DNA from: Ruminococcus sp.
GTDB lineage: Bacteria; Bacillota; Clostridia; Lachnospirales; Lachnospiraceae
Assembly: GCA_023663085.1 (NCBI GenBank)
Contig: JAMPIB010000038.1
Coordinates: 1 to 38,723, forward strand
DNA length: 38,723 nucleotides
Reading direction: 5' to 3'
The notes under the pieces are model-generated. The model worked only from the letters and a program-made list of their open reading frames with translations. It made no database searches and was not told where the DNA came from. Below are positions 1 through 9,159 of this stretch, piece after piece (position 1 is the first letter of the stretch; the number at the start of each line of letters is the position of its first letter). Made by a program: the position numbers and the translations under genes.

Positions 1-1
1 T

Positions 2-118
2 ATTGAGAAAATTGTAAATGCGGGAGAGCCGGTATATTTGACAAAAAACGGATATATTGCGGAGAAATTGAAGAATTTCAAGCATGATTTTGGATACAAA
101 ATTTTGTCCTGTATTTGA
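2..118 (+). CDS. C-terminal fragment of a small protein, Phd/YefM antitoxin-like
   Basis: An open frame enters from the left edge and ends at TGA 116-118, giving 38 residues. The stretch GEPVYLTKNGY resembles the start of Phd/YefM antitoxins, where a 'gePvyiTkNG' strand precedes the DNA-binding dimer region. After NGY the fragment does not follow the usual 'vvmSleeye' continuation and ends soon after, so it may be a divergent, truncated or unrelated protein. No toxin gene follows; the next gene belongs to the cobalamin operon. The start lies outside the window, so the assignment is tentative. Confidence 0.35.
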   Translation: MEKIVNAGEPVYLTKNGYIAEKLKNFKHDFGYKILSCI

Positions 119-141
119 GTGAATACAGTTTCGGCGCCCTA

Positions 142-169
142 TTGACATTGAGCCGGAATATGATATACT
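142..169 (+). promoter_or_regulatory. Sigma-A type promoter of the cobalamin operon
   Basis: TTGACA (142-147) and TATACT (164-169) are separated by 16 bases. They lie just upstream of the cobalamin riboswitch, so transcription would start near 176 and include the whole aptamer. No other strong promoter-like pair was noticed before the first gene. Confidence 0.65.
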
Positions 170-189
170 TTTGATGAATTGAATATGTA

Positions 190-366
190 ACATACAGGTG
201 TCAAAACAGCGCAGTAAAATCCGCGCTGGTTTTGGTGAAAAGGGAAACAGGTGTAAATCCTGTACGAACTCGTCACCGTAATCAGGGAGCAGAAGCCGCT
301 ATATCACTGGGAAACTGGGAAGATGGCCGATGCGATGATCTTTAAGCCGGGAGACCTGCCTGCATG
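190..366 (+). ncRNA. Cobalamin riboswitch (B12 aptamer)
   Basis: The stretch carries the conserved parts of the cobalamin aptamer in order: the AGGTG start (196-200), AAAAGGGAA with a following hairpin (about 238-262), the GGGAGCAGAAGCCGC core (about 285-299), the CACTGGGAAACTGGGAAG segment (305-322), and the B12 box ending in GGGAGACCTGCC (349-360). Closing pairs can be drawn between the CAGG near 195 and the CCTG near 360. Aptamers of this family bind adenosyl- or other cobalamins and shut down B12 synthesis or uptake genes. It should control the operon starting with the CbiK lipoprotein and ABC transporter. The expression platform is probably the terminator at 545-597. Confidence 0.95.
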
Positions 367-490
367 TAGTACGGAAACGTTTGTTTCAGACCACGAGTAA
401 CTGGTTGTACATGTAGATTTGCGGAAGGTTGTTATCATTAACAATATTCTGCAGATTTGTTTATTATATAGGAAATTGCTCGATGCAGCG

Positions 491-536
491 GAAGAATGCG
501 AAGCATTCTTCCCAAGATAATTGCGAAGCAATTTTC
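491..536 (+). repeat. Two tandem hairpins with GCGAAGC tips
   Basis: A perfect 9-bp stem (491-499 with 503-511) and a second 6-bp stem (519-524 with 528-533, extendable to 516-536 with one mismatch) both close on a GAA loop flanked by GC. They lie between the riboswitch aptamer and the terminator. They may be part of the expression platform or RNA-stability elements; the sequence does not decide. Confidence 0.6.
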
Positions 537-544
537 TTGTGTAC

Positions 545-597
545 AAATCCTTTACCGGAGGCGCGTTCATGTGTCGTGGTAGAGGATTTTTTAGTTT
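545..597 (+). terminator. Rho-independent terminator in the riboswitch leader
   Basis: A 12-base stem (545-556 with 578-589, one G-U pair) is followed by a T-rich run at about 586-597. It lies about 180 bases after the B12 box and 145 bases before the first gene, where a riboswitch-controlled terminator is expected. No antiterminator pairing was worked out. Confidence 0.7.
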
Positions 598-741
598 GAT
601 GAGGCGAGAGGTGCGCATATCGCCTTGTTGGTATGTTTCGTGTACCCTGAAATTGTTTCTTAATATAAGCAGGAAATTCTGTATTTTACATATTTGATAA
701 TATGTTCAGATATCGGCAGAAGACGTCGAAAAGGAGGAGAC

Positions 742-2757
742 ATGAAGAAACGATTAGCAGTACTTATGATGACGGCTCTGGTAGCTTCATTGTGCATGAC
801 AGGCTGTGGAAACGGAGCGGAAGAGACTGTATCGCAGACACGGGAAGAGGATACGGCATCATCAGAAGAAGAGGCACAGCCGCAGGAAAGTGAAGCGGCA
901 GAAGAAACTGTGCCGGAAGGCGGCGAGATGGATGATCAGGCAGCGGCAGATGAGGTTGCAGCGTTGATCGACGCTATTTATGTACAGGAGAGAACAGAAA
1001 ATACTGACGAACAGTGCGCGCAGGCCAAAGCGGCGTGGGACGCGCTGACAGATGCGCAGAAGGAACTGGTGGAAGGCGAGAATGCAGATCCGGATTATTT
1101 TGGACGGGATACCGGAGACGCCTCTAAAGACGATCCGCGCAATCAGGATGACATCGGCGAAAACGAAATTCTGGTAGTCAGCTTTGGTACTTCCTTTAAT
1201 GACAGCCGTGCGGCGGATATCAAAGGGATTGAAGATGCGATACAGGCAGCGAATCCCGACTGGTCAGTCAGAAGAGCGTTCACCGCACAGATCATCATTA
1301 ACCATATACAGGCGCGTGATGGCGAGTCTATTGATAATGTGGATCAGGCATTGGAACGTGCCGTAGCCAACGGCGTGAAAAATCTGCTCATACAGCCGAC
1401 TCATTTGATGCACGGCGCCGAGTATGACGAGTTGATGGAATCCGTTGAGGCTTACAGGGATCAGTTTGAGAATGTAAGCGTTGCAGAACCGCTTCTTGGA
1501 GAAGTTGGAGCGGATGCCTCGGTCGTCAATGCAGATAAGGCGGCGGTTGCGGATGCCATTCTGGCGGCGGCAGTTGTGGATGCCGGCTATGGAAGTCTGG
1601 CAGAAGCGCAGGAAGACGGCACGGCGTTCGTATTTTTAGGACATGGTACATCCCATACGGCCAAGGTGAGTTACAGTCAGATGCAGACGCAGCTGACAGA
1701 TATCGGCTGTACGAATGCGTTTATCGGTACAGTAGAGGGCGAACCGGAGGAAACAGCCTGCGAAGCCGTTATTGAGGCCGTTGCACAGGCAGGTTATACA
1801 AAAGTGATCCTGCGTCCGCTGATGGTCGTGGCAGGCGATCATGCCAATAATGATATGGCAGGTGAAGATGAGGATTCCTGGCTTAGTATGTTCCTTGCTT
1901 CTGGCAGTTTTGAAAGCGTGGATACGCAGATAAGCGGTCTTGGTTCCATTGAGGCCATTCAGGAAATCTATGTAGAGCATACAGCCGTTTCTCTGGAAAA
2001 TATGGGAAATGCATCCGATCAGGCAGCCACAGAGCTGCCTGACGGCACTTATACGGCACAGTTTAAGACGGACAGCAGTATGTTCCATGTGAGTGAAGCC
2101 TGTGAGGGAAAAGGGACTCTGACGGTAAAAAACGGGGAGATGACAATACATATTTCCCTTGCTTCTAAGAAAATCTTAAATCTTTTTCCCGGACTGGCCA
2201 AAGATGCGGCCAAAGAGGGCGCCGTTCTGCTTATACCGACCGAAGATACGGTCACATACAGCGATGGTCTGACGGAAGAAGTGTACGGATTTGATGTGCC
2301 TGTGCCTGCGCTGGGGACAGAATTTGATCTGGCGCTGATCGGTACAAAAGGGACATGGTATGACCATAAAGTAAGCGTTTCCGATCCTGTCCCGCTGGAG
2401 GATACACAGGCTAAAGGCGCTAAAGCGCTAAAAGATGGCACATACAGCATTGAGATGACTTTTGCAGGCGGGAGCGGGAAAGCAGAAATCTTATCGCCTG
2501 TGACTGTGACGGCTGCGGACGGAAAGATGATCGCGGTATTGCAATGGAACAGTCCTAATTATGACTATATGATAGTCGGAGGAGAAAAATACCTTCCGGT
2601 CAATACGGAGGGGGATTCGGCGTTTGAAATCCCGGTCAGGAGTTTTGACGAGCCGCTGGATGTCATCGGCGATACGGTAGCCATGAGCAGGCCGCATGAA
2701 ATAGAATATACGCTCACCTTTCGTCCGGAGACGTTAAAGGAACAGGAAGATCAATAG
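742..2757 (+). CDS. cbiK: Exported lipoprotein sirohydrochlorin cobaltochelatase (CbiK) with C-terminal beta domains
   Basis: The 671-residue product combines a chelatase with lipoprotein export. The ATG at 742 follows AAAAGGAGGAGAC, so an upstream in-frame ATG at 694 was rejected. Residues 1-22 form a lipoprotein signal ending in MTGC (Cys22). An acidic linker and a short helical segment (about 65-115) of a type common in Firmicute surface proteins follow. Residues about 141-418 match CbiK, which inserts Co2+ into sirohydrochlorin; the motifs VSFGTS, QPTHLMHG, LGHGTSH (His301) and GDHANNDMAG (His367) carry the expected metal-site histidines. Two further beta-rich units (about 432-550 and 562-662) both start with DGTY and are not normal in CbiK, which is about 260 residues. 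Their function is unknown; ligand binding is an inference. It heads the riboswitch operon and is followed by ABC importer genes, suggesting action at the cell surface. Confidence 0.9.
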   Translation: MKKRLAVLMMTALVASLCMTGCGNGAEETVSQTREEDTASSEEEAQPQESEAAEETVPEGGEMDDQAAADEVAALIDAIYVQERTENTDEQCAQAKAAWDALTDAQKELVEGENADPDYFGRDTGDASKDDPRNQDDIGENEILVVSFGTSFNDSRAADIKGIEDAIQAANPDWSVRRAFTAQIIINHIQARDGESIDNVDQALERAVANGVKNLLIQPTHLMHGAEYDELMESVEAYRDQFENVSVAEPLLGEVGADASVVNADKAAVADAILAAAVVDAGYGSLAEAQEDGTAFVFLGHGTSHTAKVSYSQMQTQLTDIGCTNAFIGTVEGEPEETACEAVIEAVAQAGYTKVILRPLMVVAGDHANNDMAGEDEDSWLSMFLASGSFESVDTQISGLGSIEAIQEIYVEHTAVSLENMGNASDQAATELPDGTYTAQFKTDSSMFHVSEACEGKGTLTVKNGEMTIHISLASKKILNLFPGLAKDAAKEGAVLLIPTEDTVTYSDGLTEEVYGFDVPVPALGTEFDLALIGTKGTWYDHKVSVSDPVPLEDTQAKGAKALKDGTYSIEMTFAGGSGKAEILSPVTVTAADGKMIAVLQWNSPNYDYMIVGGEKYLPVNTEGDSAFEIPVRSFDEPLDVIGDTVAMSRPHEIEYTLTFRPETLKEQEDQ

Positions 2758-2782
2758 GAAAATTTGCAGGAAGAGCAGGAAG

Positions 2783-4006
2783 ATGAAAAAATATATGCAG
2801 TTTAATCTGGCGCTTCTGGCAGGGATGCTGGGTTTGTGCGGCTGTGGAAACAGTCATGCAGGTTCCGCTTGGACGGATGAAAATAAGGTAGTGGAAACAG
2901 CCGGTATTGAAGCAGGCACGGAGCCGGGGGCAGAAGAAACCGCCGAAACAGGTCAGACATTAGTATATAAAAACAGCATGGAATTGCAATATGCCGAAAA
3001 TTTCACAGTAGATCACTATGCAGGCGGCTATACCCTGCTTACGACACTAATGGATGGCGCGCGTTTTCTGATCGTGCCGGAGGATGCTCAGGTACCGGAA
3101 GAGATAGATGATGAGCCGTTAAGGGAAGATATTATCATCTTACAAAGGCCGATAGAGGATATTTATCTGGTAGCGTCCTCGGCGATGGATCTTTTTAGTA
3201 AATTAGACGGACTGGGGACTATCGCTTTTTCCGGGCAAAAAGAAGATGGCTGGTATATAGAAGAGGCCAGAGAGGCCATGCAAAAAGGTGAGATTCTCTA
3301 TGCCGGTAAGTATAGCAAACCGGATTATGAGCTTATCGTTTCCGGCGGCTGTAAGCTGGCGATCGAAAACATGATGATCTCCCATTCGCCCGAAGTGGTG
3401 GAGAAACTGGAAAGTTTCGGGATTCCTGTGATGATAGAGTATTCAAGCTATGAATCGCATCCGCTTGGCAGAGTGGAGTGGATTAAATTCTACGGCGCGC
3501 TTTTGGGAAAAGAGGAAGAAGCGGAGAAGATATTTGCAGAGCAGACGGCGATCCTTGAAAAGGTGCAGGCTGATGAAAATACGGATAAGACGGTGGCCTT
3601 CTTTTTTGTGACCTCTAACGGCATGATACAGGTGCGCCAGTCCAATGATTATGTAGCGAAGATGATAGAACTGGCGGGCGGAAACTATGTCTTTAAAGAT
3701 CTTGGCGATCCGGATACAAAGCGTTCTACCCTGAACATACAGGTAGAAGAATTTTATGCCGGTGCAAAGGACGCGGATTTTCTGATCTATAACAGTTCGA
3801 TCGATGGCGGCATAGTAAGCGTGGAGGAACTTCTGGATAAGTGTGAACCGCTGGCGGATTTTAAGGCCGTACAGGAAGGAAACGTCTGGTGTACGACCAA
3901 CGATATGTACCAGCAGTCGCTTTCGACAGGTTATCTGATTGAGGACATCCATACTATGCTTTCAGGTGAAACGGAGGATATGCACTATCTTTTTCATCTG
4001 GAATAA
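2783..4006 (+). CDS. ABC transporter substrate-binding lipoprotein (FecB/BtuF-like)
   Basis: The 407-residue product starts with a lipoprotein signal whose lipobox is LCGC (Cys21), so it is anchored outside the membrane. The body resembles periplasmic-binding proteins for siderophores, heme or cobalamin (class III fold): a first lobe up to about residue 200, then a long helix and a second lobe, with family-like segments such as 'vewikfyGallGkeeeAe' and 'LAGGNYVF'. The gene lies 25 bases after the chelatase gene and directly before the permease and ATPase genes. The likely ligand is a corrinoid, tetrapyrrole or metal chelate, judged from the riboswitch and the CbiK neighbour; the exact ligand cannot be read from the sequence. 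Confidence 0.88.
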   Translation: MKKYMQFNLALLAGMLGLCGCGNSHAGSAWTDENKVVETAGIEAGTEPGAEETAETGQTLVYKNSMELQYAENFTVDHYAGGYTLLTTLMDGARFLIVPEDAQVPEEIDDEPLREDIIILQRPIEDIYLVASSAMDLFSKLDGLGTIAFSGQKEDGWYIEEAREAMQKGEILYAGKYSKPDYELIVSGGCKLAIENMMISHSPEVVEKLESFGIPVMIEYSSYESHPLGRVEWIKFYGALLGKEEEAEKIFAEQTAILEKVQADENTDKTVAFFFVTSNGMIQVRQSNDYVAKMIELAGGNYVFKDLGDPDTKRSTLNIQVEEFYAGAKDADFLIYNSSIDGGIVSVEELLDKCEPLADFKAVQEGNVWCTTNDMYQQSLSTGYLIEDIHTMLSGETEDMHYLFHLE

Positions 4007-4039
4007 AAAATTGTGAAAGAAGAAAGGCGCGTGGGTCTG

Positions 4040-5056
4040 ATGCGGGAAAACAGAAAATACAGATATATTGCGGCTTTTATCATATTGGGCGCAGGCACGG
4101 TCGTCTTTTTTATCCTGAATATCTGTATCGGGAGCGTAAACATTGCCCTGCCGGATATCATAAGCACTTTTACAGGAAAGAAAACAGAGGAAACAGTTAT
4201 GAGGATATTGTGGGATATCAGGCTCCCAAGGGCGGCGGCAGTCTTTGTACTGGGCGGCGCGCTGGCACTGGCAGGGTATCTTTTGCAGACTTTTTTCAAT
4301 AACCCGATCGCCGGGCCGTTCGTTCTGGGGATTTCTTCGGGTGCCAAAATGGTGGTGGCACTGATGATGATATTCCTTATGGACAGGTCGATACGGGTGA
4401 CGTCGTTGGCCATGATCCTGGGCGCGTTTGCCGGGGCCATGCTCTCGATGGGGTTCGTATTGCTGATATCCCGCAGAGTTGGTAATATGTCGATGTTAGT
4501 GGTGAGCGGTGTGATGATAGGATATATCTGTTCGGCCGTTACAGAACTGGTTGTAACGTTCGCCGATGATGCGGATATCGTCAATCTCCACAACTGGTCG
4601 CGGGGAAGTTTCTCCGGCATGACCTGGGAAAATGTAAAAGTCATGTCGGTGGTGGTGTTTATCACTTTTGCAGTCGTTTTTTGCATGTCAAAACCGCTCA
4701 GCGCCTATCAGACGGGAGACGTCTATGCGCAGAATGTCGGTGTCGATCTGCGGTTTTTGCGGGTGTGTATCGTTGTTTTTTCCAGTATTTTATCGGCCTG
4801 TATCGTAGCTTTCGCCGGGCCGGTTTCTTTCGTGGGGATCGCGGTGCCGCATCTGGTAAAAAAACTTCTGCATACAACAGAACCGATCCGGATGATACCG
4901 GCCTGCTTCTTAGGCGGCAGCGTTTTCTGCCTGTTCTGCGATTTGCTGGCCAGAACGATGCTTGCGCCGACGGAGTTGAGTATCAGTACGGTGACGGCCA
5001 TATTCGGCGCGCCCGTAGTCCTCTGGATCATGGCGGGAAGACGTATGAGCAGGTGA
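4040..5056 (+). CDS. ABC transporter permease, FecCD/BtuC family
   Basis: The protein of about 338 residues is strongly hydrophobic, with about ten membrane segments, and carries FecCD signatures: RLPRAAAVFVLGGALALAG near the start, a segment beginning NPIAGPFVLGISSGA, and GPVSFVGIAVPHL in the cytoplasmic coupling region. It would form the membrane channel for the preceding binding protein and the following ATPase. The frame is open from a GTG at 4013, but that codon lacks a good ribosome site; ATG 4040, with AGAAAGG twelve bases upstream, fits the family N-terminus better. GTG 4031 is also possible. It ends four bases before the ATPase start. Confidence 0.9.
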   Translation: MRENRKYRYIAAFIILGAGTVVFFILNICIGSVNIALPDIISTFTGKKTEETVMRILWDIRLPRAAAVFVLGGALALAGYLLQTFFNNPIAGPFVLGISSGAKMVVALMMIFLMDRSIRVTSLAMILGAFAGAMLSMGFVLLISRRVGNMSMLVVSGVMIGYICSAVTELVVTFADDADIVNLHNWSRGSFSGMTWENVKVMSVVVFITFAVVFCMSKPLSAYQTGDVYAQNVGVDLRFLRVCIVVFSSILSACIVAFAGPVSFVGIAVPHLVKKLLHTTEPIRMIPACFLGGSVFCLFCDLLARTMLAPTELSISTVTAIFGAPVVLWIMAGRRMSR

Positions 5057-5060
5057 AGGT

Positions 5061-5846
5061 ATGGAAAAAATTTTTTTCAGGGCAAAAAAGATGTGCGTAG
5101 GATATGATGATAAGCCGCTTATCAAAGAAATAGAAATAACCCTGCCAAAAGGCGAGATATTAACCTTGATCGGGCCAAACGGCGCGGGAAAATCCACGGT
5201 CTTAAAAAGTATCGCCGGGCAGCTTCGTCTGCTTGGCGGAACGGTGTATCTGGGAGAAGATGATCTGTCGGAAATGAAAAGAGACAGACTGGCCCGGAGG
5301 ATGTCGGTGGTATTTACCGAGAGACTGCGTTCGGAGATGAAAAGCTGCCGGGATGTCGTCGCTACGGGGCGTTATCCTTATACCGGCTGGTTTGGCGTAT
5401 TGTCCGGGGAGGATGAGCGTATTGTTGATGAGGTGATGGAACTTACACATACCACGGAAATTGCCGGGCTGGATTTTCAAAAGATAAGCGACGGGCAGAA
5501 ACAGCGGGTGATGTTAGCAAGAGCCATCTGTCAGGAGCCGGAGATCGTGATCTTAGACGAGCCGACGTCTTATCTGGATATCAGACATAAACTGGAGTTT
5601 CTGGCCGTACTTAGGAAGATGCGGGATAAAAAGGGCCTTACCGTTATCATGTCGCTGCATGAACTGGAACTGGCCAGACTCGTTTCCGATAAAATACTCT
5701 GCCTGAAAGGCGCGTATGTGGAGCGCTTTGGCAGACCGGAAGAAGTTTTTGAGACGGATTTTATCAAAAGGCTTTTTGATATCGCGCAAGAGGACTTTAT
5801 CCAGGATGAAAAACTTCTGGCTTATGTCAGGCAGATAGGGAGGTAA
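5061..5846 (+). CDS. ABC transporter ATP-binding protein, FepC/BtuD type
   Basis: The 261-residue product is the ATPase of the importer. It shows Walker A GPNGAGKS, a Q-loop region replaced by FTERL, the signature motif ISDGQKQR (usually LSGGQ), Walker B IVILDEP, and the switch histidine in SLHELE. Length and order match siderophore/B12 importer ATPases. It lies four bases after the permease and six before cbiP, so the importer is part of the cobalamin operon. The changed signature motif is a small departure and does not by itself suggest inactivity. Confidence 0.9.
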   Translation: MEKIFFRAKKMCVGYDDKPLIKEIEITLPKGEILTLIGPNGAGKSTVLKSIAGQLRLLGGTVYLGEDDLSEMKRDRLARRMSVVFTERLRSEMKSCRDVVATGRYPYTGWFGVLSGEDERIVDEVMELTHTTEIAGLDFQKISDGQKQRVMLARAICQEPEIVILDEPTSYLDIRHKLEFLAVLRKMRDKKGLTVIMSLHELELARLVSDKILCLKGAYVERFGRPEEVFETDFIKRLFDIAQEDFIQDEKLLAYVRQIGR

Positions 5847-5852
5847 GCGGTC

Positions 5853-7385
5853 ATGGCTAAGGTCATCATGATACAGGGAACAATGTCCGGCGCGGGAAAA
5901 AGCCTGCTTACGGCGGGACTGTGCAGGATCATGAAACGGGACGGCTACCATCCCGCGCCTTTTAAATCCCAGAATATGGCGCTCAATTCCTATATCACCA
6001 AAGAAGGACTGGAAATGGGAAGGGCGCAGGTCATGCAGGCGGAGGCGGCCGGGATCGAACCGCTGGTCTGTATGAATCCCATTTTGTTAAAGCCAACTAA
6101 TCATATAGGTTCACAGGTGATTGTCAATGGTGAGGTCCTGGGGAATATGAGCGCCAGAGAATATTTTTCCTATAAAAAGAAGCTGGTGCCCGATATTATA
6201 AAAGCATTTCACAAACTGGAAGAGACGGCGGACATTATCGTTATAGAAGGCGCGGGAAGTCCGGCGGAAATTAATCTGCGGGAAAATGATATCGTCAATA
6301 TGGGCATGGCCGAGCTGGTGGATGCGCCTGTGCTCTTAGCAGGCGATATCGACAGAGGCGGCGTGTTTGCCCAGCTGTTAGGGACGCTGATGCTCCTTAC
6401 AAAAGAAGAGAAAAAAAGAGTAAAAGGACTTATCATCAATAAATTCCGCGGCGATAAGTCGCTGCTCGATCCCGGTATCGCTATGTTAGAGCAAAAAGGC
6501 GGCGTTCCGGTAAGCGGCGTAATTCCTTATATGGAGATCGCTTTAGAGGATGAGGACAGCCTGACGCAGCGTTTTGACAGGGATAAAAGAAGCAGGATAG
6601 ACATGGCTGTGATCCGTTATCCGCGGATATCGAATTTTACGGATTTTAATATATTCGAGCAGATAGCGGGGGTATCCGTGCGTTATGTGGATTCTGTGAA
6701 AAAACTGGATTCTCCGGATATCGTTTTTTTGCCCGGCAGTAAGAATACGATGAGCGACCTTAGCTGGATGCGTGAAAACGGTCTGGAAGAGGCGGTAAAA
6801 GAACTGGCTAAAAAGATTCCTGTCTGCGGCATCTGCGGCGGTTATCAGATGCTGGGGATGCAGATCAACGACCCGCAGGGACTGGAAACGGGGGGAAAGA
6901 TGCCGGGAATGGGCCTGCTTCCCGTGATGACTACGCTGCAAAAAGAAAAAGTACGCCGTCAGGTGCAGGGAACAATCGGTTGGATAGAGGGCGTGCTGGC
7001 CCCGCTTGCAGGATTGGCGTTTGAGGGCTATGAGATACATATGGGAGAGAGTGTGCCGGCTGATTTGTCATGCTCAGGTAAGGATCGCGCGGTGGCAGGA
7101 GCACAGATGAGGCAGCGGCAGATGGACAAAGACAGTGTTTTTGTATGCGGCGAAAATAAAAATGTGTATGGAACATATGTTCATGGAATCTTTGATAAAG
7201 GCAGGACAGCGGCGGCGCTTGTTGATGCGCTCGCTGAGAAAAAGGGCATCCGTACAGAGAGTGGAGTTGTGAAAGATTATAAGGATTTTAAGGAAAGTCA
7301 ATATGAAAAACTGGCGGATATCCTGTCAGAATATCTGAATATGGAGGAAATCTATGGAATGCTCACAGAAGCGCGGTTCCGGTAA
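5853..7385 (+). CDS. cbiP: Cobyric acid synthase (glutamine-hydrolysing)
   Basis: The 510-residue protein amidates the b, d, e and g side chains of adenosylcobyrinic acid a,c-diamide using ATP and glutamine. The N-terminal P-loop-like part has GTMSGAGKS (9-17) and [10 protein letters not shown]; the C-terminal type I glutamine amidotransferase domain has [11 protein letters not shown] with nucleophile Cys328 and a later His in TYVHGIFD. The length is normal for CbiP/CobQ. It starts six bases after the ATPase gene with a GGGAGG site, and its end overlaps cobT by 32 bases. It lies early in the operon although it acts late in the pathway. Confidence 0.96.
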   Translation: MAKVIMIQGTMSGAGKSLLTAGLCRIMKRDGYHPAPFKSQNMALNSYITKEGLEMGRAQVMQAEAAGIEPLVCMNPILLKPTNHIGSQVIVNGEVLGNMSAREYFSYKKKLVPDIIKAFHKLEETADIIVIEGAGSPAEINLRENDIVNMGMAELVDAPVLLAGDIDRGGVFAQLLGTLMLLTKEEKKRVKGLIINKFRGDKSLLDPGIAMLEQKGGVPVSGVIPYMEIALEDEDSLTQRFDRDKRSRIDMAVIRYPRISNFTDFNIFEQIAGVSVRYVDSVKKLDSPDIVFLPGSKNTMSDLSWMRENGLEEAVKELAKKIPVCGICGGYQMLGMQINDPQGLETGGKMPGMGLLPVMTTLQKEKVRRQVQGTIGWIEGVLAPLAGLAFEGYEIHMGESVPADLSCSGKDRAVAGAQMRQRQMDKDSVFVCGENKNVYGTYVHGIFDKGRTAAALVDALAEKKGIRTESGVVKDYKDFKESQYEKLADILSEYLNMEEIYGMLTEARFR

Positions 7386-8526
7386 CGGAAATCCTGACAG
7401 GGAAATTCCGGGCAGTCATGTTTCATGCAGTCAGGATGCCGGCTGTGAAAGAGAATATCATGCCGGAAGGCTGGCGGAGTTTACGATAGAGGCCCCTGAT
7501 CAGACGGTTTATCAAAAGGTTCTGGATAATTGGGACAGGATAGCGAAACCTCTGGATGGTATGGGAAAATTTGAGCGGATAACGGCGCAGATAGGCGCAA
7601 TTCTGGGAACCGGGGATATTGATCTTGTCAAAAAAGCAGTCATTATCATGTGCGCGGATAACGGTATCGTGGAAGAAGGGGTCAGTCAGTCCGGACAGGA
7701 AGTTACGCGGGCGGTAGCGGCACAGATGGGTAAAGGAGCCTCTTCTGTCTGTAGAATGGCCTCGTTTCTGGGAGCCGATACCGTTCCGATCGACATCGGT
7801 ATCAACTGTGCAGACCCCATACCGGGTGTGCTTGCCAAAAAGATACGCCGTGGCACGAGAAATTTCAGGAAAGAACCAGCCATGACGGAAAGCGAGGCTG
7901 TCCGGGCCATTTTTACCGGAATAGAAACGGTCTTTGCCTGTAAAGAAAAAGGTTATCAGATACTGGCCATAGGAGAAATGGGGATCGGCAACACGACGAC
8001 GAGCAGCGCGGTAACGGCGGCCCTGTTACAGTGTGATGTAGAGACGGTAACAGGAAGAGGCGCCGGGTTAGACGATGAAAAATTACTGCATAAACGGCAG
8101 GTTATCGCAGAAGCGCTCACCAGATATCGTCTGACCGGAGCAGACCCCCTTCTTATCCTGCAGACGGTCGGCGGGCTGGACATTGCGGGGCTGACAGGCG
8201 TCTGTATCGGCGGCGCGTTATATCATATACCAATCGTTTTGGATGGCGTGATCAGTATGAGCGCCGCGCTTCTGGCCGAGAAGATAGTGCCCGGTACGGT
8301 GCGTTATCTGATTCCCTCGCATAAAGGCAGGGAACCGGCCGTAGAAAAGCTGATAAAAGCCCTGCATTCAGAGCCTGTCATAGACGCGGATATGGCGCTC
8401 GGCGAAGGAACAGGAGCCGTTATGATGCTGTCACTGCTGGATATGGCGCTGTGTATTTATCAGGGAAAAACATCTTTTTCAGATATGGAAATTGAGCCAT
8501 ATGAGAGATATCTGAAAAAAATATGA
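7354..8526 (+). CDS. cobT: Nicotinate-nucleotide:dimethylbenzimidazole phosphoribosyltransferase
   Basis: The enzyme makes alpha-ribazole phosphate, the activated lower ligand of cobalamin. The 390-residue protein has an N-terminal extension of about 40 residues before the family start, then [26 protein letters not shown], the phosphate-binding [13 protein letters not shown], and the catalytic glutamate in GEGTGAVM (Glu351). The start is supported by a GGAGG site eight bases upstream and makes a 32-base overlap with cbiP; the extension is not explained by the known fold. No gene for making the benzimidazole base is in the window, so the base must come from elsewhere. Confidence 0.95.
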   Translation: MECSQKRGSGNGNPDREIPGSHVSCSQDAGCEREYHAGRLAEFTIEAPDQTVYQKVLDNWDRIAKPLDGMGKFERITAQIGAILGTGDIDLVKKAVIIMCADNGIVEEGVSQSGQEVTRAVAAQMGKGASSVCRMASFLGADTVPIDIGINCADPIPGVLAKKIRRGTRNFRKEPAMTESEAVRAIFTGIETVFACKEKGYQILAIGEMGIGNTTTSSAVTAALLQCDVETVTGRGAGLDDEKLLHKRQVIAEALTRYRLTGADPLLILQTVGGLDIAGLTGVCIGGALYHIPIVLDGVISMSAALLAEKIVPGTVRYLIPSHKGREPAVEKLIKALHSEPVIDADMALGEGTGAVMMLSLLDMALCIYQGKTSFSDMEIEPYERYLKKI

Positions 8527-8541
8527 GAGGTATAAGGGAAA

Positions 8542-9138
8542 ATGATGATCTTGATAATCGGCGGCAGCGGGAGCGGTAAATCATCTTATGCGGAAAAGAC
8601 CGCACTTACACTTGCCGAAAAAGAGGGGCAGCAGACAGAAGAGAGAAGAAATACAGAAATAAGGAAATATTATCTGGCAACCATGAAAGTCTATGACGAA
8701 GAAGGCAGAAAAAAAGTAATGCGGCATCAAAAGATGCGCGCCGGCAAAGGGTTTCTGACGATCGAACAGCCGACAGATATTGCCAAAGCGCTTGAAAAGA
8801 TGGAGGCAGGTACGGGCGTGGTATTGTTAGAGTGCCTTTCTAATCTGACTGCCAATGAGATGTTTACGGAAGAAGACGAAACAGTCCGGACGGGCGTAGA
8901 CTCTGAAATCAGAATTGCAGAAAAAATAGTGCAGGAAATCAGTGTCATCAAAGAGTGCATGACGCATCTGGTAGTTGTTGGCAATAACGTATTTGAAGAC
9001 GGAATCCTCTATGATGAAACTACGATGTCTTATATCCGTGTGCTTGGACATATCAACCGGAAACTTGCCATAGCGGCTGACGAAGTGATAGAGGTGGCAG
9101 CCGGGATTCCTGTTATATTAAAGAAAAATTTATCTTGA
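8542..9138 (+). CDS. cobU: Adenosylcobinamide kinase / adenosylcobinamide-phosphate guanylyltransferase
   Basis: This 198-residue bifunctional enzyme phosphorylates adenosylcobinamide and then transfers GMP to it. It has the P-loop IGGSGSGKSSYAE (about 6-18), the guanylylated histidine region MRHQKMR (His62), a Walker B-like VVLLECLSN, and the C-terminal VGNNVFEDGI segment where most CobU proteins read evGxGivp. It starts 16 bases after cobT at tandem ATG codons (8542 or 8545). A shorter CobU-like paralog lies two genes downstream. Confidence 0.93.
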   Translation: MMILIIGGSGSGKSSYAEKTALTLAEKEGQQTEERRNTEIRKYYLATMKVYDEEGRKKVMRHQKMRAGKGFLTIEQPTDIAKALEKMEAGTGVVLLECLSNLTANEMFTEEDETVRTGVDSEIRIAEKIVQEISVIKECMTHLVVVGNNVFEDGILYDETTMSYIRVLGHINRKLAIAADEVIEVAAGIPVILKKNLS

Positions 9139-9159
9139 GAAACAGAAAGAGGTTCCGAC

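Noticed and set aside
304-618. 104-codon minus-strand frame over the riboswitch
   Set aside because: It lies on the aptamer, hairpins and terminator, has no recognisable protein features, and is explained by the RNA elements on the other strand.
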